A stretch of 64,000 nt of DNA from Bicyclus anynana (GCF_947172395.1 NC_069091.1:2852001-2916000), one strand, 5' to 3'. Shown: positions 9,990-20,861, counted from the stretch's first letter. Notes: generated by a model from the sequence alone, not told the origin. Numbers and translations: made by a program.

Positions 9990-10503
9990 TGACGGCCTCC
10001 GTGGCGCAGTGGTATGCACATTGTACAGGATTTTTTTTTATCTTTACAATTTAGCTTGACTACAATCTCACCTGACGGTAATCTTTCGGTTTCAAGACGG
10101 CTTCGTACCGAAACGCTAAATCGCTTGGCGGTACGTCTTTGCCGGTAGGGTGTTAATTAGCTTCGTCTGAAGCCTCCCACCAGCCAGACCTGGACCAATT
10201 AAGAAAATCACAATCTGCCCAGGACCTCCGTTTTGTAAATCCATCGCACGTACCATTGCGCCACGGAGGCCGTCAAAGGATGGAGGTCCTGGGTTCGATC
10301 CCCGGGTGGGGCCGATTGAGATTTGATTAATTGGTCCATGTCTGGCTGGTTGGAAGCCGTAATACCCTGTGGAAACCGAAAAGGGTGTGGATTTTCATTT
10401 AACTCCTAACAAGTTAATCCGCTTCTATCTTAGATTGATAGATCATCACTTACCATATGGTGAGATTGTAGTTAAGGGCTGACTTGTAAAGAATAAAAAA
10501 AAT
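9990..10503 (+). mobile_element. SINE-A, full length, interrupted by another SINE-A
   Basis: The head (TGACGGCCTCCGTGGCGCAG) runs to about 10031, and the copy resumes at about 10277 with GGAGGTCCTGGGTTCGATCC, the body and the A-rich tail ending near 10503. The gap is filled by the opposite-strand SINE at 10032-10276. Confidence 0.85.
10032..10276 (-). mobile_element. SINE-A nested in SINE-A
   Basis: On the minus strand it runs from GACGGCCTCCGTGGCGCAAT (10275 side) to a T-run at 10032, which is its A tail. AGGAT at 10027-10031 and 10277-10281 is the short target duplication. It is internally deleted (about 245 bp, where full copies are about 330). Confidence 0.8.
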
Positions 10504-11077
10504 GTCCAAGTATAAGAAGAGACATGAGGAATCATATTATTATTTTCAGTCTTATAAAAAAAATTTTTAACAGTATTTTTCGAAGTCATATAGCTTGGCG
10601 GACTATGACTTACCCTTTATACTTAGATTGTTGAGAGTATGGACCTTTGAGACCTGCTATCTTCCAAAGCCACCTCAGCCCAGACTAGACAGTAATTGGC
10701 TACTGTACATATTGTAGAAGCATTGGCTGACAAATGCATAGGCATAACCGAGCAACAAGCAACCAGCATTTTCCTCACGACACTCCGTGAGGTTATTGTG
10801 ATGCGAGCTTGACTGAATGGATTGAATCCAGCGGCGACCTACACCGAAGGACCCACGTACGACGGCCAATCATATAGCCAAGGGCGGAAACGGCCAAGAA
10901 GGAAAAAGAAGTTAACGGGCGGACGAGCTTAGAGCCTTAATAAAATAAGGTACGTCTGACTATCGAAAACAGCGTCGTAGTGGAAGGACGATGTCTCAGA
11001 AAAATAGCAGGTGTCACTTGGAATAGACATACAACCGTTCAGTGTGGCGGGCTCTAGGGAAGGCCCATGCTCCCGTG
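10504..11077. other. Unrecognised; possible old LINE remnant
   Basis: GAACGGGCGGACG-like and AGTGTGGCGGGCTCTAGGG words near 10915 and 11040 recall LINE coding remnants but no frame is kept. The 64-codon minus-strand frame at 10675-10869 has no recognisable domain. Confidence 0.25.
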
Positions 11078-11394
11078 TGACGGCCCCCGTGGCGCAGTGG
11101 ATTTACAAAACGGAGGTCCTGGGTTCGATCCCCGGCTGGGCAGATTGAGATTTTCTTAATTTGTCCAGGTCTGGCTGGTGGGAGGCTTAGGCCGTGGCTA
11201 GTTACCACCCTACCGGCAAAGACGTACCGCCAAGCGATTTAGCGTTCCGGTACGATGCCGTGTAGAAACCGAAAGGGGTGTGGGTTTTCATCCTCCTCCT
11301 AACAAGTTGGCCCGCTTCCATCTTAGACTGCATCATCACTTACCATCAGGTGAGATTGTGGTCAAGGGCTAACTTGTAAAGAATAAAAAAAAAA
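11078..11394 (+). mobile_element. SINE-A, full length
   Basis: Head TGACGGCCCCCGTGGCGCAG with a 12-bp deletion between the A and B boxes, B box GGTTCGATCC, complete body, then AAAGAAT and a run of ten A. The body is close to the family average, so this copy is relatively young. Confidence 0.9.
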
Positions 11395-11734
11395 TGCTGA
11401 AAAGCAAGACAATCTCAACACACAGGTGTCAATTAACTTAATTAAATAATTTAAAGATATGTAAGTTTGTTTGTTAAATAAAGATTATTTTATTTTATTT
11501 TAATAATTATGTCCGACTATACGCAGGCTTTCGTTCTATAGTATTATATCAAAATACATATTCAAGTAGCTCAATAGAAATGTTCCACGAATTGCACACA
11601 TACAAATGCAACCATGTTGTCACTATTAGGTATGTGTGTGTGCATCGTGAGCATTCACTTGCGAGTTGCGGTGACCAATGTCTTGGTGAGGATTTAGTAC
11701 ATCACCACGTATTCTGGACACGTATGTTTGCATA
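11395..11734. other. No recognised feature
   Basis: AT-rich DNA with an ATTTTATTTTATTTTAAT run near 11490; the array at 11735 follows. Confidence 0.4.
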
Positions 11735-12650
11735 TGTGTGTGGCTTATCGGCTAATGTGTCCGAGTTATGTGTCTGCCATATTGGTATACATTGTTGAGC
11801 TTACTCGACAGCTGAGGCAGTTCCAGATTCAAATTGCAGGTAAAAAAAGAGGTAATTTAAGCGAAATGTTAAACTGTATATTTGCACACTAGCTGACGCT
11901 GCGCGGTTTCACCCCCGTGGTTCCCGTTCCCGTAGGAATCTAGGAATAATATATAGCCTATAGCCTTCCTCGATAAATGGGCTATCTAATACTGAAATAA
12001 TTTATCAAATCGGACCACTAGTTCCTGAGATTAGCGCGTTTAATCAAACAAACTCTTCAGCTTTTTAATATTAGTATAAATGTGTGAGGCTTATCGGCTA
12101 ATGTGTTCGAGTTATGTGTCTGCCATATTGGTATACATTGTTCAGCTTACTTGACAGCTGAGGCAGTTCCAGATACAAATTGCAGGAAAAAAGAGTTATC
12201 TAAGCGAAAGGTTATAGTGTATGTTTGCTCATGTTTGTGGCTTTTTGGCTAATGTGTCGTAGTTAAGTGACTGGAATTGGTCTACATTATTGAGCTTGCT
12301 TGACAGCTGAGGCAGTTCCAGATACAAATTGCAGGAAAAAAGAGTTATCTAAGCGAAAGGTTATAGTGTATGTTTGCTCATGTTTGTGGCTTTTTGGCTA
12401 ATGTGTCGTAGTTAAGTGACTGGAATTGGTCTACATTATTGAGCTTGCTTGACAGCTGAGGCAGTTCCAGATACAAATTGCAGGAAAAAAGAGTTATCTA
12501 AGCGAAAGGTTATAGTGTATGTTTGCTCATGTTTGTGGCTTTTTGGCTAATGTGTCGTAGTTAAGTGACTGGAATTGGTCTACATTATTGAGCTTGCTTG
12601 ACAGCTTAGGCAGTTCCAGACTCGAATAACAGGAAAAAAAACAAGTCATC
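11735..12650. repeat. 149-bp tandem array
   Basis: Units start at CAGCTGAGGCAG: 11809, 12155, 12304, 12453, and a last degraded one at 12602. The three units from 12155 to 12601 are each 149 bp and identical as far as I can compare by eye. The outer units are diverged, and the first gap (346 bp) is enlarged by the Helitron at 11889-12080. Confidence 0.9.
11889..12080 (-). mobile_element. Helitron, Hel-A, inside the 149-bp array
   Basis: CTAG at 11889-11892 is followed by CTGACGCTGCGCGG (the 3' end on the minus strand); the 5' end reads TTTATACTAATATT near 12080. Flanks are A on the left and T on the right, and joining them restores the array unit (TTTGCACA/TGTGTGAGG; compare TTTGCATATGTGTGTGG in unit 1). 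Confidence 0.85.
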
Positions 12651-13009
12651 GAAGTAAAGTCAGTCAGTCAATTAGTTGTCAGTTTTTTACTTTTACTCCA
12701 GTGAAGTTGATAAATAATTTGGGGATTTCCCTTGAAAACTAAATAATCAAACACAATAACAACCAAGTAACGTAAATAAACCTGTACATTTAAACTCCAT
12801 TAGCAGTAAAAGAAAGTAGAACGCGCATCAAAAGATATTACACAGTATAGTTACATAGTCAACATCATCCTTATGTCGTTAATCATCAATTGTAAGCAAA
12901 TACCTCACAGGCCTGAAACTATCCGGAGTGCTAGGGTTGTCACTACCGTAGTTAAAAACTGTAATACATAAATTTAAAAAAAAAGCTTTAATATAAGTAT
13001 TAGTATTGT
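12651..13009. other. No recognised feature
   Basis: AT-rich unique DNA. Confidence 0.4.
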
Positions 13010-13095
13010 ATATCTGTAATATCGCTGGACATACACAAGAAAAACATACATACAGCCGAACATAGAACCTCCTCCTTTTTGGAAGTCGGTTAAAA
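13010..13095 (-). repeat. 'CCGACTTC' repeat fragment
   Basis: On the minus strand: TTTTAACCGACTTCCAAAAA, GGAGGAGGTTCTATGTTCGG, a T-rich stretch, then CCAGCGATATTAC. A nearly identical fragment is at 20862-20931, and the long form is at 41929-42860. Confidence 0.7.
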
Positions 13096-13974
13096 AGTAT
13101 TGTAGCTCGCATATCATATCTTATAGGAATATATACATAAATTATATAATGTCGGAAACGCTTAAATAATAAACAAAAAATGGTCGCTCTTTTTTCCCTA
13201 CTTCCTAAAAGAGTAAACACTCTCTTTCTAATCTCTGAATCTGAGAACTCTGATTTTCTGCTTTATGTGTAACGAAATTTATGAGTTTATTCTAATAGAC
13301 GAAGTTAGGCAAGTTGAGGTTGTTACCACGCAGCTCAAATAGCAGCAGTTTGTCCGTTTGTGTCAGCCCGGGTTGGTAGGCTTAGTTAATATTTTACTCT
13401 GTGACGATCATGATAAACACCAGGAACGACGCAAAAACTAAATATCTCTCTTGACTTTCCAAGGCATAGTAGTTAATTACCGTCAACTACCCAAATCAGA
13501 GATACTACAAAGAAAATCCCAGTACTTCACGTAAGGTAGCAACCCTGGTTACTCAATATCAATCATCGTGACAACCCTGGCCTTGGGTGCGTCACTCGCG
13601 GCTGTGTGTGTGTAGTGTATATATGTTTGTCGTGTGTCGTGTTGTAGCGGGCAGGTAGCGCGTGATAACAATGCATCTGTTATGCCAACTTCACACCTAT
13701 CAGTTAATACGACACCCCCCTAAAGACAGGCGTTATGGCGTTGACACATAAAGCGTTGTGTTATTATTCTTTTATAAGTATTCAGTGTGAATAGGGCTTT
13801 ATAATTATTTTCGAGTGTTTGAGTTTAAACACTTAGTCCTTAGACCTAGTCGCTTAGTCCTCAATCATTGATAACTTTTTATGGAATTAGTACTTTGATA
13901 AATGAGCTTTACTTGGCATTTTCTTTTTGGTACGATTTCATAATCAAAGGTAAGGCCCCAATGGCTACAAAATT
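13096..13974. other. No recognised feature
   Basis: Mostly unique; a short (TG)n run near 13605 and a GC-richer patch at 13570-13690. No coding frame is convincing. Confidence 0.4.
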
Positions 13975-14089
13975 AAGGACTCGAACTCCGAAGCTCCTCC
14001 CTCGAAGGTCCTGGGTTTCATTCCTTGCCTACTGAATTATTGTAGCATTGTTATGGGAAGGAATTGTCTTAAGAAATAAAAAAAAAATT
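13975..14089 (+). repeat. tRNA-like sequence with A-rich tail, possible SINE relic
   Basis: GGTCCTGGGTTTCATTCC near 14008 resembles a B box and the block ends in AAGAAATAAAAAAAAA. The A box is not clear. Confidence 0.3.
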
Positions 14090-14129
14090 ATAGCTATTCC
14101 AATTTATTTGTTAATTTGAACAATGTTAA

Positions 14130-14700
14130 TGCTTCCAACCGACTTTTCGGTCACGGCGGTTTCACTCATGGTGAGATTGACCATGTACGCAGGAGATATT
14201 ATAGTGCACAATTGTGTGCGCAAGCACAGATGCACTCTCTCTTCCCTCACTCTCAAAATCCGATGGGACGGCAGACCGAAACGACCGGTGAGAGATCAGG
14301 CGCAAGACCGACGGCTTTACGTGCTTTCCGAGGCACGGGGGTGTACTAACCACGCCAATTTTCCAACTCCAGGCTACTATGATTCGAACCCTTCATTGTC
14401 TGTAGCTAAACCAGCTAACCACTCTGACGTCACCCAGACGTCGGCTTTTTAACCCACGATCCTCGGGGGCGCCCGGACTGATACACTCAGGCCAAAACAC
14501 CCTTCCCGAACGGCCCTTTAAGCCGAGTCTCAAAGGAGACGCCCTTAGAGAGTCGTTCCGCCCAGTCGTTCTGCTTCTGCCTTCGAGCCTCGTCAGGCGA
14601 TGCTTCTGCGCTCGCCCAAACCCTTGGGGACGCCGCTGAGGTCCCATAAGGAACCTACGGCACTTACAAAAAAAACCAGCTAACCACGCTAACAATTGTG
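14130..14700 (-). mobile_element. tRNA-derived SINE with conserved core, interrupted
   Basis: On the minus strand: GTTAGCGTGGTTAGCTGG (A-box region, near 14690-14673), then B box GGGTTCGAATCAT (near 14385), then GTACACCCCCGTGCCTCGG and TTGAGAGTGAGGGAAGAGAG, ending near TCGGTTGGAAGC. I recognise this core from lepidopteran SINEs. A 250-bp insertion sits at 14423-14672. Confidence 0.65.
14423..14672 (+). mobile_element. GC-rich retro-inserted sequence with 15-bp target duplication
   Basis: AAACCAGCTAACCAC occurs at 14408-14422 and again at 14673-14687, exactly flanking the block, whose right end is ACTTACAAAAA (a poly-A-type end, plus strand). The content (GATCCTCGGGGGCGCCCGG; GTCGTTCTGCTTCTGCCTTC) is GC-rich and not recognised. 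It may be a LINE 3' end or a copied transcript. Confidence 0.7.
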
Positions 14701-15099
14701 TTAATTTGAATGCTTTAGGTGCAATGACGTTGATATAAAGTACCTATTATGTACACAGAGCACCGGAACGTTTCGTATGACAGCACCTTATACTATTATA
14801 ACTACTTTATATGCAAATGCGTGTTTATAGCACAAACGTACGCGTCTGTTTCGTCACCCTACTGTCTGCATCAGCACATTATGGTCCGGAGTGGATAGGG
14901 GTAAAGGGTGGTACCCCTACAGGGGGGTAGGTGGGGGAATTCAATTTGCAAATTGTACTAGTAATATTTTCAAAGCCTCTCCACTTTCAGTGCATCACCT
15001 TTGTCATTTCGTCACCCGTAAACGAGGTAGAAGTGTTAAGTGATTGTTTACCTACTCGTATACACTTGTGTGAAGACAATTTAATATACTTAGTATTTT
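14701..15099. other. No recognised feature
   Basis: Contains a G-rich stretch at 14885-14940 (GGGTAAAGGGTGGTACCCC) and an octamer-like ATGCAAAT near 14812. No repeat or gene identified. Confidence 0.4.
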
Positions 15100-15225
15100 T
15101 TTTTTAAATATTTGCCATATTTTTTAAATATGACCAATATTCTCATTCCCCTCCAACTAGTTGGGAAAGACTGTAGTAGGAGTGAATTCGACCGCTTTAC
15201 CGTTGAGCTATTAAGGCTAGAAAGT
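15100..15225 (-). repeat. tRNA-derived SINE (third family), copy 1
   Basis: Shares TTTTAAATATGACCAATATTCTC-type sequence, CTCCAACTAG and TTTACCGTTGAGCTATT with 18757-18883. On the minus strand AATAGCTCAACGGTAAAGCGG is an A-box region. A head fragment of the same family lies at 61422-61450. Confidence 0.55.
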
Positions 15226-15235
15226 ACTTGTTTGG

Positions 15236-15480
15236 CTCAACCCATATTCGGCTCATTGCTGAGCTCGAGTCTCCTCTCAGAAGAAGAGGGGTTAGAGGCC
15301 AAGTAGTCCACCACGCTGGCCCAATGCGGATTGGCAGACTTCACACACGCAGATAATTAGGAAAATTCTCTGGTACGCAGGTTTCCTCACATTTATAACA
15401 CAATTTCTTAAAATGCACACAACTGAAAAGTTGGAGGTGCATGCCACGGACCGGTTTCGAACCATCCACTGGGCTATCTC
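15236..15480 (-). mobile_element. SINE-B, internally deleted
   Basis: Tail side CAACCCATATTCGGCTCATT through GCATGCCACGGACCGG, B box (minus) GGTTCGAAACC, and head CCCAGTGG. It lacks about 25 bp between B and A boxes and part of the CACGATG region. Confidence 0.75.
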
Positions 15481-16002
15481 TGACTAATTAGTCACATAAG
15501 TAGGCTAGATTGCAATCTTATGAAGTACCAAATTGGTACTATAAAACAAAGACAGAAAGGATGAGTTTTGTCATACAGAGCTTTACTACTAATGAACTGT
15601 AGTACCTACTGCGACAGATCGTTACAGTAAAAGCCGACTGTAGTATGACAGTCGAACTTGTCGTAAACTTTTTACAATCTCTTCAACTTTATTCTCTAAT
15701 ATTATCACTTGTAAAGAGTTAAATAATTGCTTGTTATTCGTCTAGCACCAGTGTCTTGTTAATATTGAAGTGTCTCGAGGATCAAGACTGTTTGCTGAGT
15801 CATCTCTCGCTACTTTTTTGTATAAAGAGTACTCTGGTCGAGTATTGTTCGTGCTTTTGTATAAATCAAGTTGATTGGGAGCGACGTCTCGGCTTCTTTG
15901 AAATTTTTAATACTTCGAGGGCTTTAGGAGCTGAGACTTGAGACTTTTATTTAAACAGCTACTTCGTACTAAGTCGTAATCTTTTTATATTTCTACACTA
16001 TA
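15481..16002. other. No recognised feature
   Basis: Unique AT-rich DNA; short open frames without recognisable motifs. Confidence 0.4.
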
Positions 16003-16204
16003 TCTATACTAATATTATAAAGCTGAAGAGTTTGTTTGTTTGTTTGATTGAACGCGCTAATCTCAGGAAGTACTGGTCCGGTTTGAAAAATTCTTTCAGT
16101 GTTAGATAGCCCATTTATCGAGGAAGGCTATATAGGCTATATATTATACCCATATTCCTACGGGAACGGAAACCACGCGGGTGAAACCGCGCGGTGTCAG
16201 CTAG
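16003..16204 (+). mobile_element. Helitron, Hel-A, full length
   Basis: TCTATACTAATATTATAAAG at 16003 after A, hairpin ACCGCGCGGTGTCAGCTAG with CTAG at 16201-16204 before T. About 202 bp and well preserved. Confidence 0.9.
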
Positions 16205-16694
16205 TTCGTAATAAAAGAGTAGAAATCAGAAAAAGATTATGTTAAATCTCTTAATACTAATAAAAATAAATTCAAAATATATTTAAGGTTTATTTATTAA
16301 ACTTAATAAAGTATTCCATACAAGTTGCAAGGGCCCTTGTACTAGGTGAAAACATGTATTACTGGGTGCCCCGGAATTATTGTTCGGCAAAATAATTTTT
16401 GCACATTAAGCTGATTTATGATTTGATTTTTTTTTTAATAATATAACGAAACGTCCATAAACTATTTAAAAATAAACTGTGGCAACAATATTGAAACAAC
16501 ATTTTTTCCCCATGAGGTGTTATTATTGATGAATGCGCGTATTTACGTTAAATGTAATTTTTGGTTTGATTTTCCGTTCAAAAATAACATCGATACATTA
16601 TTATTATTACATATATAAATAATTAAACATTCATAAAATATACCTATCTATAAATTAATATTCTCGACAATAACAAAAGATTGGTTGAAATTAA
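16205..16694. other. No recognised feature
   Basis: Very AT-rich, with GTGCCCCGGAATTATTG the only GC-rich word. Nothing identified. Confidence 0.4.
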
Positions 16695-16916
16695 TCACAC
16701 TAATATTATAAAGGCGAAAGTTTGTGTGTAAGTGTGTAAGTATGTTTGTTCTTCTTTTACGCTTCGGCTACTGAAGCGATTTAGTTGAAATTTGGAATGG
16801 AAATAGATTTTACTCTGGATTAACACATACTTTTGTTACTTTTTATCCTGAAAAAATCCATGGTTCCCGCGGAATTTGTGAAAGACTGGATGGACGAAGT
16901 CGCGGGCGTCCGCTAG
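16695..16916 (+). mobile_element. Helitron, Hel-B, full length
   Basis: TCACACTAATATTATAAAGG at 16695 after A; CTAG at 16913-16916 before T, with the stem around GTCGCGGGCGTCCGCTAG. The region just before the stem has a short deletion. Confidence 0.85.
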
Positions 16917-17281
16917 TTTATAATATTTCCTTCATGGTGTGATCTCCATGTCCTCATTTCATTTGACAATTAATTTAATTGTGCAATTCAAAATTAATAT
17001 TAAAAAAAAAACAAATAAAACGTCAATAAATAACACTGCGATAAAGAACACAATTCATAATTCCTCCTTCCCGGTGTGAATGTTAAATCCCCGTATTTAC
17101 GTTAAACGGATTCACGTATCTGACGCCGCGCACAAAAAGACCAAAACGTATGAGAGGGAAATCTCCATAAGTAATATATGGGTGCGATAAAACGGTCGCG
17201 AGTTCGATATTAGGTTTTGATTTATCACTGTTCTTCGCGCAATTGATGCTCCACTCAATGCGGGCGGATTGCGCGTGAGGA
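16917..17281. other. No recognised feature
   Basis: AT-rich, becoming GC-richer from 17100 (GCGGGCGGATTGCGCGTGAGG at the right end). Confidence 0.35.
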
Positions 17282-17680
17282 ATGGCCCCGGCAGGAGATA
17301 TTGGAAAACGTTGTATAAATTTTCATTTTAAAAAGGAAAATCCCGATTTATTTTGTTCTATCTTTGCGGTGTGCGTTTGGTGCGGTCAGAGATTTCAATG
17401 CAGCTTCATCACAAATTACGTGATATTACGACTCCGATACGATGCTCTTACAAATGACGTGGTGTAACGACTTACAAGTGTTTAAAAAAAATGCGGTTGT
17501 AGTACGCGGGAGGAATGGAAAACCTTGTATAAATTTTCATTTTAAAAAGGAAATCCCAATGTATTTTGTTCTCTCTTTCGGTGTGCGTTTGGTCTTACGG
17601 TCAGATTCGATGTATCTACTTGCTCATGACGTGGTGTTACGATTTGATTTAACTTGGATGTGTTTAGCGGAAAATGCCAA
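17282..17680. repeat. Diverged tandem duplication, offset 214 bp
   Basis: TTGTATAAATTTTCATTTTA occurs at 17311 and 17525, followed in both by AAAAGGAAA...TATTTTGTTCT, CGGTGTGCGTTTGGT and later GACGTGGTGT. Both copies keep long open plus-strand frames, but the translations do not agree in a coding-like way. Confidence 0.6.
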
Positions 17681-17784
17681 AACATTTTATTTTCACTGTC
17701 AAGTTTTACCAATTTATCGAATAGGTTACGCGGGTGAAACCTATTTATAGCCTATGTTCTATTTATGATAGTATCTACGTTTTA

Positions 17785-18040
17785 TCTACTATATAAAAAT
17801 AAGTCGGGTTTTCCTTCCTGACGCTATAATTCCAGAACGCACGAACCGATTTCCACGCTTTTGCATTCGTTGAAAAGGTCTCGGGCTCCGTGAGGTTTAT
17901 AGCAAAATTAGGGGTAGAGTAGGGCTAGGGTAGGGGTAGGGCAGTGGTAGTGGTAAGGGTAGGGTAGGGTGGGGCTTGGGTAGGGGTAGTTGAAAGTTTA
18001 TATCGACTTTCACGCGGACGAAGTCGCGGGCGTCCGCTAG
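17785..18040 (+). mobile_element. Helitron, Hel-C, with G-rich array
   Basis: TCTACTATATAAAAATAAGT at 17785 after A; CTAG at 18037-18040 before T; the 3' stem is GCGGACG/CGTCCGC. Positions 17909-17990 are an imperfect GGGTA/GGGGTA array directly before TTGAAAGTTTA. Confidence 0.85.
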
Positions 18041-18175
18041 TATTATACATGATTGTAGTAATATACCTTAGCCTATGTTCTTCAGGGATGTAGGGATGTT
18101 GAATTCTAATATTGAAAGAATTTTTCAAATCGGACCAGTAGTTTCAGAGTCCATTCAATGCAAACAAACAATGAA
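18041..18175 (-). mobile_element. Helitron, Hel-A-like, degenerate
   Basis: TAATATTGAAAGAATTTTTC and AAATCGGACCAGTAGTTTC are Hel-A core words on the minus strand. The ends are not found. Confidence 0.5.
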
Positions 18176-18756
18176 ATCATTCCTCTTTATTATTATTATT
18201 ATTTCGATAAATGAAAGTTGTTTTGTTTGCCTTCAATAGGGGCATTTTTAATGGTTTTGTAAATTTTGGTGGTTTTTTGTTACGAAAATTATACGGGAAT
18301 GATATAAATTCATCAAAGTCTATGTAATGTTTTTTTAAATAACTTTCAATTCTTTCAATTTCTATCAGGACCCCTACAAATATATATTAAATAGGTAGTA
18401 CGCCAGTAGGTAGAAGGTGAACTATTTGTCATTACTTGTTCTATTATGTATAGTACTAGGTACTTATTGCAAACTAAAATTAAGGAAGGTATTTCCAATA
18501 TTCTCTATGTGGCTCATCGCGCCGAACGTGGCGCGAACGGGGAAAACAATAAGGACCCCGGCCCAAAGGTGGCGGTTATGGCACGCATTCTCGTCGCCCG
18601 CTGCAGGTTATTGATCTTTAAGGTAGAGGCACACTGATCAGTTCTAGCGCATGGCGTGTTACTTGTGTTTTTATATTTAACAAATGAGGATGTGAGTTAT
18701 CTGACGTCATGTGATCACTGTTACCTATTAGTAATATCAGAGGCGTTGCTTTTTTT
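18176..18756. other. No recognised feature
   Basis: (TTA)n microsatellite at about 18187-18206; a GC-richer patch at 18505-18605. Nothing else recognised. Confidence 0.4.
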
Positions 18757-18883
18757 TAGAATATATACCATTATCTTTTAAACATGACTAATATTCTCAT
18801 TCCATTCCAACTAATAGGAAATGACCGTGGTAGGAGTGGTACGGTGACAGGTACGACCCCTTTGCCGTTGAGCTATTGAGACT
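18757..18883 (-). repeat. tRNA-derived SINE (third family), copy 2
   Basis: Matches 15100-15225 in order (CATGACTAATATTCTCATTC, CCAACTAATAGGAAATGACC, TTTGCCGTTGAGCTATTGAG). Confidence 0.55.
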
Positions 18884-20300
18884 TGCTTTGCTGACGTTGA
18901 CGGATTAAATAATCCAATATTCAATTTAATGTAATAAGTACAGGTTGAAAAGAAACATTAAATTGAAAACAGAAGAAGTACTTTGCTTGTCTTTCTCGTT
19001 TTAACCGTAAACAACAATGACGATCTAAAAATTCATCTGAACTTTTGAGCGCAACACAGTAAAATACATTCCAATTGCAAAATCTGCAAGCGTTCAAAAA
19101 TAACCATAAGATACAAAACCAGGCAAGGTATTCCAATTTTAAAATTTCGAATCGCGCCTAAGTAAATCACAGCGAGTCGAAGCGTAGGTTTGGTTGAGTT
19201 TGTTTTTATTGTAATAAATCAGATTATTTAAAATAAAAGACATTCCAATTTCAAATTTGCATGCGATACGATCCGAAATAGCCGAAGTTTACGTTACGAT
19301 GCAGACCTACTTCGATTTAAAAAAAAACATTCTTATTTCAAAATCCACAAGCATTCAAAACCGAATGTTAGCCCAAGGTAAAGGCCTCGGTAGGTATTCC
19401 AATTTTAAAATCTCAAAACGCGCATAAATCTCTGCGGAGTCGAAGTGGTAGCGTATGTTTGCTTGACTTGATGTTGTTTCTATTCTATCAGATTATTAAA
19501 AAAAATACCATTTCAATTTCAAATCTACAAGCGATTCAAGCTTAGACTATGATGCAAATCAGGTACTCCATGTCTTAAAAAGACATTTCAATTTCAAAAT
19601 CCGAAAGCGTTCGAAAATAACTGCCACTTTAAGATACGGGACTAGGTAGGTATTCCAATTTTAAATTTCTCGAAACGCGCATAAATCACTGCGCAGTCGA
19701 AGTGGTAGCGTATGTTTGCTTGACTTGATGTTGTTTCTATTCTATCAGATTTAAAAAAAAATACACTCCAATTTCAAATCTACAAGCGATTCAAAATAGC
19801 CGAAGCTTACACTATGATGCAAATCAGGTACTCCATGTTTTAAAAAGACATTCCAATTTCAAAATCCGCAAGCGTTCGAAAATAACTGCCACTTTATGTT
19901 AAAGTACTAGGTAGGTATTCCAATTTTAAATTTCTCGAAACGCGCATAAATCACTGCGCAGTTGAAGTGGTAGCGTATGTTTGCTTGACTTGACGTTGTT
20001 TCAATTCTATCAGATTATTAAAAAAAATACATTCCAATTTCAAATCTGCAAGCGATTCAAAATAGCAGAAGCTTACACTACAATGCAAATCAGTACGTAG
20101 GTACTCCATGTTTTAAAAAGACATTCCAATTTCAAAATCCGCAAGCGTTCGAAAATAACTGCCACTTTAAGATACGGGACTAGGTAGGTATTCCAATTTT
20201 AAATTTCTCGAAACGCGCATAAATCACTGCGCAGTCGGAGTGGTGGCGTATGTTTGCTTGAGTTTGTTTCTATTGTAATATATCAGATTATTATGCACGC
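18884..20300. repeat. ~265-bp tandem array with three-part units
   Basis: TATTCCAATTTTAAA recurs at about 19129, 19393, 19651, 19916 and 20189 (spacing 256-273 bp). Each unit holds three related words beginning ATTCCAATTT, followed by variants of CAAAATCCGCAAGCG, so the unit appears built from an older, shorter repeat. The last three units are the most alike. Confidence 0.85.
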
Positions 20301-20483
20301 CGTGCGCTGTATACGTCCGTTCGCTGTGCGCTATGCGACGGACCTTTGAATTTAAACTTATACGAACCACTTTATTTTGTGTCCAAACTGGGCGAGCTTT
20401 GGTCGCTTTCCAACTTTGATTGCGCGCGACGACAAAGTACAAACGGTTGAAGGGAGAGCAACTCGAGTGGGTTATACTCGTAT
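20301..20483. other. GC-richer unique stretch after the array
   Basis: GTCCGTTCGCTGTGCGC and GATTGCGCGCGACGAC stand out. A 91-codon minus-strand frame (20224-20499) overlaps the array and has no recognisable domain. Confidence 0.3.
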
Positions 20484-20580
20484 ACAGTAACGTGCACAAG
20501 GCTTTTAGCTAGGGTGGGCACTATTAATACAAATATACAAAATGGGACTTCGCCTTGCATGAACATTCTTCCATCTTTTT
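20484..20580 (+). repeat. 'GTGCATAAGG' interspersed repeat, copy 1
   Basis: AACGTGCACAAGGCTTTTAG, CTAGGGTGGGCACTATTA and TACAAATATACAAAATGGG match 22918-23075 and, in reverse, 44510-44650. Confidence 0.6.
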
Positions 20581-20598
20581 AGTTGTGTGCATCTGACG

Positions 20599-20704
20599 AA
20601 CGATGTCGTGAAGAAACCGAAAGGGGTTTGAATTTTCATTTTCCTCCTCACAAGTTAGTCTGCTTGCATCTTAGATTGTTGCATCATCACTTACCATTAG
20701 GTGT
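20599..20704 (+). mobile_element. SINE-A, fragment
   Basis: ACGATGTCGTGAAGAAACCG through CATCACTTACCATTAGGTG; both head and tail are missing. Confidence 0.7.
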
Positions 20705-20861
20705 CCTGTCCAAAAAAGTCCTGGCGGTTTCGTCTGCGTAATTCCCATTCTTCTGGGAATATGGGGATAAAATTTACCCTATTCTACCTCTTGATTAGTT
20801 ACATACATATTCTATAAAATATCAGTTTATTAGGAATAGATAAAAAACATGATGTTAAAAT

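Noticed and set aside
18884..20300. CRISPR-like array
   Set aside because: Units are 256-273 bp and tandem, without unique spacers; the genome is eukaryotic.
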